From assembly GCA_031549455.1 (NCBI GenBank), contig JAVBPT010000029.1, positions 1 through 11,468 on the forward strand: a DNA stretch of 11,468 nucleotides, in the 5' to 3' direction. Below, piece by piece: positions 7,195-11,468 of the stretch. Position 1 is the stretch's first letter. The number at the start of each line of letters is the position of its first letter. Source of the DNA: JAVBPT01 sp031549455 (GTDB lineage Bacteria; Bacillota; Clostridia; Lachnospirales; JAKSVV01). The notes under the pieces are model-generated. The model worked only from the letters and a program-made list of their open reading frames with translations, was not told where the DNA came from and did not search any database. Both the position numbers and the translations under genes were made by a program.

Positions 7195-7790
7195 TTTGCT
7201 TTTCTCATTATTATTCTAATCCATTCAGGAGCAAGTTTTATATCATTCGCAACATTCTCAATGGTCTCCTTCTTTAGCAACTCAATAACTTTCAGTTCAA
7301 TATCTTGTGTTAAATTCTCCTTTCCAATAGCTTTTAATGCTTGAATTACAAGCCCACTTATCTCCCCCCAAGCACTCAGGTTTTTCGGAGCTGTTTTCTT
7401 GAAAACTAAAACTCGTCCTCCGATTTCCAATTTACGAGGTGTTCCGTCTGTCAGATATACAGCTTTCAATGGAACTTGAGTAGACAATCCAAGCATATTC
7501 ATAGCATATAAACCAGCAGGAATAATGCGTGCCTTGTCTCTACGAGCAATATCTTTAGCAATATCTTCAACTGTAGGCATAATATATGTGCCTAGTAATT
7601 TACTCTTTTTAGGCAATGAGTATATACCTCGTCCAATACGAACAAGCTGTTCACTTTGGACCAGTCTCTCTAAAGCCTTAGCACATGACTTGCTGTTCCC
7701 ATAGGAGAGAAAATCATCCACGAAAAATGCCTGACCCCTTCTGGCTTTTTTTATCTTATTAATTACCTGTTTTTCAAGACTTAAACACAT
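7191..7790 (-). CDS. abiEi: AbiEi-like winged-helix antitoxin (DUF6088 type)
   Basis: From ATG 7790 the product is 199 residues. A TTG at 7814 in the same frame adds eight codons but would lie inside the predicted -7 promoter element, so the ATG is chosen. Residues 1-60 form a winged helix-turn-helix domain: Q-V-I-N-K-I then FFVDDFLSYG, SCAKALERLVQSEQL, and the wing RIGRGIYSLP. The rest (about 65-199) matches the C-terminal part of AbiEi/DUF6088 antitoxins. In characterised AbiE systems this protein neutralises AbiEii without a stable complex and represses its own promoter through inverted repeats. An inverted repeat is present here at 7803-7817. As the first gene of the six-gene run, it could therefore control the whole operon, not only the toxin. 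Confidence 0.88.
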   Translation of the reverse strand: MCLSLEKQVINKIKKARRGQAFFVDDFLSYGNSKSCAKALERLVQSEQLVRIGRGIYSLPKKSKLLGTYIMPTVEDIAKDIARRDKARIIPAGLYAMNMLGLSTQVPLKAVYLTDGTPRKLEIGGRVLVFKKTAPKNLSAWGEISGLVIQALKAIGKENLTQDIELKVIELLKKETIENVANDIKLAPEWIRIIMRKAK

Positions 7791-7802
7791 TATAAAGAGG
7801 TT

Positions 7803-7817
7803 TATTTGTCGCAAATA
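7803..7817. promoter_or_regulatory. Perfect inverted repeat, candidate AbiEi operator
   Basis: The sequence TATTTG-TCG-CAAATA is a perfect inverted repeat with 6-base arms and a 3-base centre. It covers most of the -7 element and the likely transcription start of the operon. A further single CAAATA half-site lies at 7875-7880. AbiEi antitoxins repress their own promoters by binding inverted repeats, so this is a natural operator candidate. The match is short and binding is inferred. Confidence 0.5.
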
Positions 7818-7819
7818 TA
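7812..7819 (-). promoter_or_regulatory. Bacteroides-type -7 promoter element for the defence operon
   Basis: On the minus strand these bases read TATATTTG, an exact match to the Bacteroides -7 consensus TAnnTTTG. The expected start of transcription is about 7 bases downstream (near 7805), leaving a leader of about 15 bases before ATG 7790. No TTTG -33 box is found at the usual 19-21 base spacing (7839-7846 region), so the promoter is supported by one element only. Confidence 0.55.
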
Positions 7820-7940
7820 AGCTTTTTTTTCGTCATACCATCTGATTGCATAAAAAACATTGGCAAAAAGTGCTCAAATACAAGTTTCAAGTCAGGAGCA
7901 ATAAGAAATGAGCTACTCGCTGTGCCTCAAAATGACACGA

Positions 7941-9944
7941 TTATTTTTTCACCAAATCCTTGAACTTCGGGTCATCCTTCAGCCTCGCCAGTTCCGAGTC
8001 CACAATCTGCTGCGCTTCCTCCTTTATACGGTAATAGTTCCGCTCGATTTCCTGCTGCATCAGATTTTCTCCGTCTTCGGTTACAAAACTGGTAAATTCC
8101 GGAATCTTTTGATAGGATTTTGTTTCGGCGGCTACTTTCGCATTGTCGACAACTATCTCACAGTGGAATATCTTCTGTTCTATCCGTTCATCAAAATTAT
8201 CCGAAACCGAACCGACAAACATCCCTTGCGTCAGTCCGCTAATCTTAGATGCTGGAATAAGTGAATCCATCTGCGTGTTGATGGTAGTGCTTTTATCCTG
8301 CTTGTTGATGGTCATGGACTGGCGCTTCTGTAACACTTTCCCGAAACGTTCCGAAAGCGTTTTTGCGGTTTCCCCAACCACCTGACCTGAAAAGATATTT
8401 CCGACTGTGTTCATCACTACCTTCGCCTCCTTGTCTCCATAATCCCTTGTCAATTGGCTGAAGTCCTGAAAACCCAGACAAACGGCAACTTTATTGCTTC
8501 GTGCTGTAGCGATTAAGTTATCCAACCCCTTGAAATATATTGTCGGCAACTCATCAATAATAACCGATGATTTCAACATTCCTTTTTTATTAATCAACTT
8601 CACAATTCGGGAATTATATAACCCTAATGCCGCCGAGTAGATATTCTGCCGGTCCGGATTATTGCCCACACAAAGGACTTTTGGTTCTTCCGGATTGTTT
8701 ATGTCCAATGTGAAGTCGTTGCCTGTCATCACCCAATAAAGTTGTGGGCTTATCATTCTGGATAGCGGTATTTTAGCACTCGCAATCTGCCCCTGGAGCT
8801 GGTCTTGCGCATTTCCCAGCCACGCATCCATAAAGGGAGACAGGTAATTTTCAAGCTGCGGATAAGAGGTGAGGATAGGAAAAATATCGGTATACTTTTT
8901 ATTCAGGAATTCGATGGCATGCGGGAAAGTACAGTACTTGCCGCCTTCATAGATTTTCAGGTACCAGATGATTGCCGCCAATAGGATAATCGGAGATTCC
9001 ACAAAGAAGTCTCCTTGTTTGGTAATCCAGGTCTTGTTGAGGTTGAGCATTATGGTATAGGCACTCTCATACGCATCACTGATATCGGTCATGAAATCGG
9101 GATTGACAGGATTGCAGCGGTGGCTTCCGGCAGGGTTGTCAAAGTTGATAACGAAGAACTTCGGCTCTACCTTATATGCTTTTCTGTTATTTATCAGCGT
9201 ATTATAAGCGATTGTCGAGAGGTCGGGATATTTGTAGTCATAGATGTACTGACTATATCCCTTGTTAATCTGTTGCTTGATGAAATTATTTACCACTGCA
9301 TACGACTTCCCCGAGCCGGGCGTTCCCAGTACGATGGTTGCCCGAAAAGGGTTGACGATGTTTATCCAACCGTTGTTCCATTTTTTTTTGTAGAAAAAGC
9401 GAGTCGGTAGATTGACGGAATATTCATTCTCCATCAGGCGGGTTTCCTGCATGAAAGATTCATTCTCATGGTTAAATACATCGTCCATCATTCGGTTTTT
9501 AAGTAAGCGGCTCATCCATAACCCCGCCATCAGCATACAGATATATCCCAGCGACAAAGTGAAAATATACAGTGCCGTATTGGCTGCAAGGGGGAGGAAT
9601 AAATCCAGTATCCACCAGTTAAGGAAAAAGAGGATGAAACCAACAATACCAAATACGGATATTTTCGTCCATGTTATTTTTTCTTCCTTCACCCCTTTGG
9701 TTCCCAGACAGGAAAGTGCCATAAAGACTAAGGCAAATAGTTTCATCCATAGTATATTGGAGAAAAGCCCTGCCGTCCGGTTGAAACCGAGCAGTATTTT
9801 ATCCACCACAGCTATATTAACGTTCAGTTCCCGGATATACCCATAACAAAACCAGTAAATGTGGATAATCACAAATAAAATACTAATCGCCCGCATGAAT
9901 TCCATCACTTTGGCGAGTCCCCTTAAATCATCTTCGTTTTGCAT
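7941..9944 (-). CDS. mobC: MobC: VirD4/TraG-type coupling ATPase
   Basis: The 667-residue product begins with about four hydrophobic membrane segments (near 19-36, 62-80, 95-118, 122-142), followed by a cytosolic ATPase domain. Walker A is GTPGSGKS (207-214) and Walker B is VIIDELP (461-467). This is the type IV coupling protein of Bacteroides conjugative and mobilizable elements. It brings the relaxase-DNA complex to the mating channel at the inner membrane and uses ATP to drive transfer. The length and four-helix N-terminus fit the MobC of the CTnDOT-like group. The start at ATG 9944 is 41 bases after the mobB stop, consistent with one mob operon. The reading frame is intact. A nine-A run encodes KKK at 186-188. 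The DNA here is visibly richer in G+C than the defence block. Confidence 0.93.
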   Translation of the reverse strand: MQNEDDLRGLAKVMEFMRAISILFVIIHIYWFCYGYIRELNVNIAVVDKILLGFNRTAGLFSNILWMKLFALVFMALSCLGTKGVKEEKITWTKISVFGIVGFILFFLNWWILDLFLPLAANTALYIFTLSLGYICMLMAGLWMSRLLKNRMMDDVFNHENESFMQETRLMENEYSVNLPTRFFYKKKWNNGWINIVNPFRATIVLGTPGSGKSYAVVNNFIKQQINKGYSQYIYDYKYPDLSTIAYNTLINNRKAYKVEPKFFVINFDNPAGSHRCNPVNPDFMTDISDAYESAYTIMLNLNKTWITKQGDFFVESPIILLAAIIWYLKIYEGGKYCTFPHAIEFLNKKYTDIFPILTSYPQLENYLSPFMDAWLGNAQDQLQGQIASAKIPLSRMISPQLYWVMTGNDFTLDINNPEEPKVLCVGNNPDRQNIYSAALGLYNSRIVKLINKKGMLKSSVIIDELPTIYFKGLDNLIATARSNKVAVCLGFQDFSQLTRDYGDKEAKVVMNTVGNIFSGQVVGETAKTLSERFGKVLQKRQSMTINKQDKSTTINTQMDSLIPASKISGLTQGMFVGSVSDNFDERIEQKIFHCEIVVDNAKVAAETKSYQKIPEFTSFVTEDGENLMQQEIERNYYRIKEEAQQIVDSELARLKDDPKFKDLVKK

Positions 9945-9985
9945 AAAATCTTGTTTTTAAAATGAATAAATTATATATCTGTTTA

Positions 9986-11191
9986 TTACATACGTCTTCC
10001 CTTACGCTTGCGGCGTTTTGCTTCCGCTTCTTTCTTTCGTGCGAAAGCTTCCGCTTCGTAGTCCGTTCCATGTTGCTCCAAGAATGAAGGTATGATGCCA
10101 GAGGCGGTGTCTTCAGGTTGACGTTTGTTTATATTTTCTAAGGAATCATCAGTTGAAATTTCTAAATCTTCTTGTTCTTTGGGAGGTGCGGTAATATCCA
10201 GTTCCAATAAAGGATAAATAGCTTGATGGTCTTCCGTACTCTTCGTTTCCAGATTATCCTGCAACGGATCATCTTCCCGGCTGTTTTGGAAAAGATTGTG
10301 AAATACATTAGCAGAATAAGCCTTACCGATTTTTGAGCCGTTGAATACAGCGTGGTTCTCGTGGTCGATGAATGTCGCACCATAAATCCGCCCGTCTTCG
10401 TTCTGCCGGAAGAGGACACTTATTCCGCCGCGCAAAAGCTCCGCTTCAAAAGACAGTCTGTTCCGGTAATTTTTGATAGCCGTATCAAGAACCGTCTTTG
10501 CGTGTTCGGTCAGGCCCTTATCCTTGATTAACTTTTCTGACGATGCAACTTTTTTTATTAACGCAGCATGTCCGACACTTTTGGCAATGGAAGATGACTT
10601 GATAGGATTCCCAACTTTGTTCCCTTCGTTATCAAGGGCGGAATATACCAGCCCACGGTATGGTTTATTACGGACTTCCCCGCTCCCTTCGTCCACACCT
10701 ATATTATATAGGGACAACAAAGCACGATATTCCGGTAGGGAGGTGAAATGGAAAGACTGCATCAGGGCCTTTACGTTGTTTGCTATTTGCTTTTTCACAT
10801 TCCCTGCTTCGTAATCAACCTTTTTCAGCCGGAGTACATTCTCCGAATAGTCCTGTTTGTCGGCAGGGTGCAGGTTGTATTTGGCTTCCAGTTCCTGGGT
10901 TATCTTTTTGGAATGGCGGTAATTATTAAAATCGTTAATCTTACGCCCTGTTTCGTCCACATTGACAGTTACGATATGGATATGCTTCCTTTCTAAATCT
11001 TCATGTTTGAATACGACATAAGGTTGCTCACCGAATCCCATTTTCTGCATATACTCATCAGCAATATCTATCAACTGTTCGTCGGTCAACACATCATCGG
11101 GATGCGGATTGATGGATACATGCAAGACCGGCTCTTCTGTTTTCCTGTTTGCTGCAAGAAAAGGTGCAAATGACTGGGTCAAAAGAAACAT
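9986..11191 (-). CDS. mobB: MobB relaxase, main body (N-terminus out of frame)
   Basis: This 401-residue frame carries the relaxase/mobilization nuclease domain (MOBP type). The metal-binding histidine cluster is FKHEDLERKHIHIV, with H63, H70 and H72, preceded by SINPHPDDVLTDEQL (26-40) and followed by DETGRKIND. The C-terminus is a lysine/arginine-rich tail (KKEAEAKRRKRKGRRM), common in Bacteroides MobB. Relaxases nick oriT and carry the strand to the recipient. The methionine at 11191 is internal: the family N-terminus, which begins MVAKINKG and contains the tyrosine expected to be catalytic, is encoded just upstream at 11322 in a different frame. As read, the product lacks that segment and would probably be inactive. 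It is followed by mobC after 41 bases. Confidence 0.88.
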   Translation of the reverse strand: MFLLTQSFAPFLAANRKTEEPVLHVSINPHPDDVLTDEQLIDIADEYMQKMGFGEQPYVVFKHEDLERKHIHIVTVNVDETGRKINDFNNYRHSKKITQELEAKYNLHPADKQDYSENVLRLKKVDYEAGNVKKQIANNVKALMQSFHFTSLPEYRALLSLYNIGVDEGSGEVRNKPYRGLVYSALDNEGNKVGNPIKSSSIAKSVGHAALIKKVASSEKLIKDKGLTEHAKTVLDTAIKNYRNRLSFEAELLRGGISVLFRQNEDGRIYGATFIDHENHAVFNGSKIGKAYSANVFHNLFQNSREDDPLQDNLETKSTEDHQAIYPLLELDITAPPKEQEDLEISTDDSLENINKRQPEDTASGIIPSFLEQHGTDYEAEAFARKKEAEAKRRKRKGRRM

Positions 11192-11322
11192 ATTGTATTC
11201 CCCATGCTTACCTGCATCACTTTATTGGAGTGGATTATCCCCGCGACATCGTTTTCTACCTTCCGGTTATTATAGATTAATGTACCGAAAAGGTTATTTC
11301 CCTTATTTATTTTTGCAACCAT
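11179..11322 (-). pseudogene. mobB: Out-of-frame N-terminal piece of mobB
   Basis: Reading from ATG 11322 gives MVAKINKGNNLFGTLIYNN and continues through GIIHSNKVM. This is the typical start of Bacteroides MobB relaxases and includes Tyr17, the likely nicking tyrosine by analogy with MOBP relaxases. The frame then runs into a TGA at 11179-11181. The rest of the relaxase continues in the other frame, so one base (or 3n+1) has been lost somewhere between about 11200 and 11218. The G4 run (CCCC at 11200-11203 on the plus strand) is one candidate site. The ATG overlaps the end of mobA by 16 bases, as expected for the native mobB start, which supports this as the true start. A sequencing error in a homopolymer cannot be excluded. 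Confidence 0.8.
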
Positions 11323-11468
11323 GAAGCGGCGTATTCACGTTCGAATTCCTCAATCTGTGCGGATACTTTCCGCTGTAATTCGACCAGTTCAATGGTTGCT
11401 TTCTCCAATTTGTAGAGCATCGCGAGTGCTTTCTTCTCTGAAAAATTAGACTTCAATGCCTTTACGCA
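11307..11468 (-). CDS. mobA: 3' end of mobA, mobilization accessory protein (partial)
   Basis: An open frame enters from the right edge on the minus strand and ends at TAA 11307-11309, giving 53 residues. The piece is charged and helical, with an EKKALAMLYKLEKATIEL stretch and IEEFEREY, and looks like a coiled-coil C-terminus. Its position directly before mobB, overlapping it by 16 bases, identifies it as MobA, the small oriT-binding accessory protein of Bacteroides three-gene mob modules. The DNA-binding part lies beyond the window, so the call rests mainly on gene order. Confidence 0.65.
   Translation of the reverse strand, partial: CVKALKSNFSEKKALAMLYKLEKATIELVELQRKVSAQIEEFEREYAASWLQK

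Larger units (their letters stand above)
7791..7940. other. Junction between mobC and the defence operon
   Basis: This 150-base AT-rich segment separates the mobC stop from the antitoxin start. It holds the promoter and inverted repeat noted separately. Downstream of mobC there is a poor five-pair stem (minus-strand GTGTC/GGCAC around 7924-7940, with one G-T pair) but no following T run, so termination after mobC is unproven and read-through into the defence operon is possible. No small gene is seen. Confidence 0.5.

Noticed and set aside
7812..7821. Minus-strand TTATATTTGC resembles the CTnDOT attachment-site core GTANNTTTGC.
   Set aside because: The first base does not match, and the similarity is already explained by the Bacteroides -7 promoter element TAnnTTTG at the right distance from a start codon. 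No second copy was seen.
7924..7940. Terminator after mobC on the minus strand.
   Set aside because: The stem has only five pairs with one G-T pair, and no T run follows.
8143..9846. Several plus-strand open frames of 80-144 codons inside mobC (8143-8385, 9015-9410, 9412-9846).
   Set aside because: They lie opposite a well-supported coding frame with clear ATPase motifs, and their translations show no recognisable domain.
10162..10996. Open frames on both strands inside mobB (10162-10419 minus; 10473-10814 and 10748-10996 plus).
   Set aside because: They are shadows of the relaxase frame, with no domain, promoter or sensible composition.
1..11468. CRISPR array, tRNA or rRNA genes.
   Set aside because: No regularly spaced direct repeats, tRNA-like cloverleaf or rRNA-like segment was seen on reading both strands.

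Overview
The window looks like accessory DNA from a Bacteroidales gut-type bacterium (Bacteroides, Parabacteroides, Prevotella or a relative). The evidence is a mobA-mobB-mobC mobilization module of the Bacteroides conjugative-transposon type, a promoter element of the Bacteroides TAnnTTTG form, the near absence of Shine-Dalgarno sequences, and a DUF6088/AbiEii pair of the kind common in that order. No chromosomal housekeeping gene, tRNA or rRNA is visible.

Layout: (1) 3-128 (+) is the 3' tail of an IS630-like transposase that enters from the left edge. (2) 130-1371 (+) encodes a HEPN-domain protein with an R-x4-H ribonuclease motif, starting one base after the transposase stop. (3) 7790 down to 1439 (-) is a six-gene run in which every gene overlaps the next by 4 to 14 bases: AbiEi-like antitoxin, AbiEii-like nucleotidyltransferase toxin, phosphoribosyltransferase-like protein, ORC/CDC6-like P-loop ATPase, an unrecognised protein with Rossmann-like segments, and a gamma-type N6-adenine DNA methyltransferase. 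A perfect inverted repeat overlapping a Bacteroides -7 element sits just upstream of the first gene. (4) 11468 down to 7941 (-) holds the end of mobA, then mobB (relaxase), then mobC (VirD4/TraG-type coupling ATPase). This is the transfer side of an integrative conjugative or mobilizable element.

The simplest reading is that the AT-rich block 1-7.8 kb is defence cargo placed directly downstream of the mob genes of a mobile element. The six-gene operon is the most interesting part. Its ATPase and PRTase-like proteins resemble families that, from memory, are linked to prokaryotic conflict systems. Here they are translationally chained to an AbiE toxin-antitoxin pair at the front and to a nuclease-less DNA methyltransferase at the back. 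How the parts work together is inference: the methyltransferase may mark self DNA, the ATPase and Rossmann-like protein may sense or switch, the PRTase-like protein and AbiEii may be nucleotide-transfer effectors, and AbiEi may repress and neutralise. A second notable observation is that mobB is split by a frameshift that separates its N-terminal tyrosine-bearing segment from the histidine cluster, so this copy may not encode a working relaxase unless the shift is a sequencing error or is corrected in translation.
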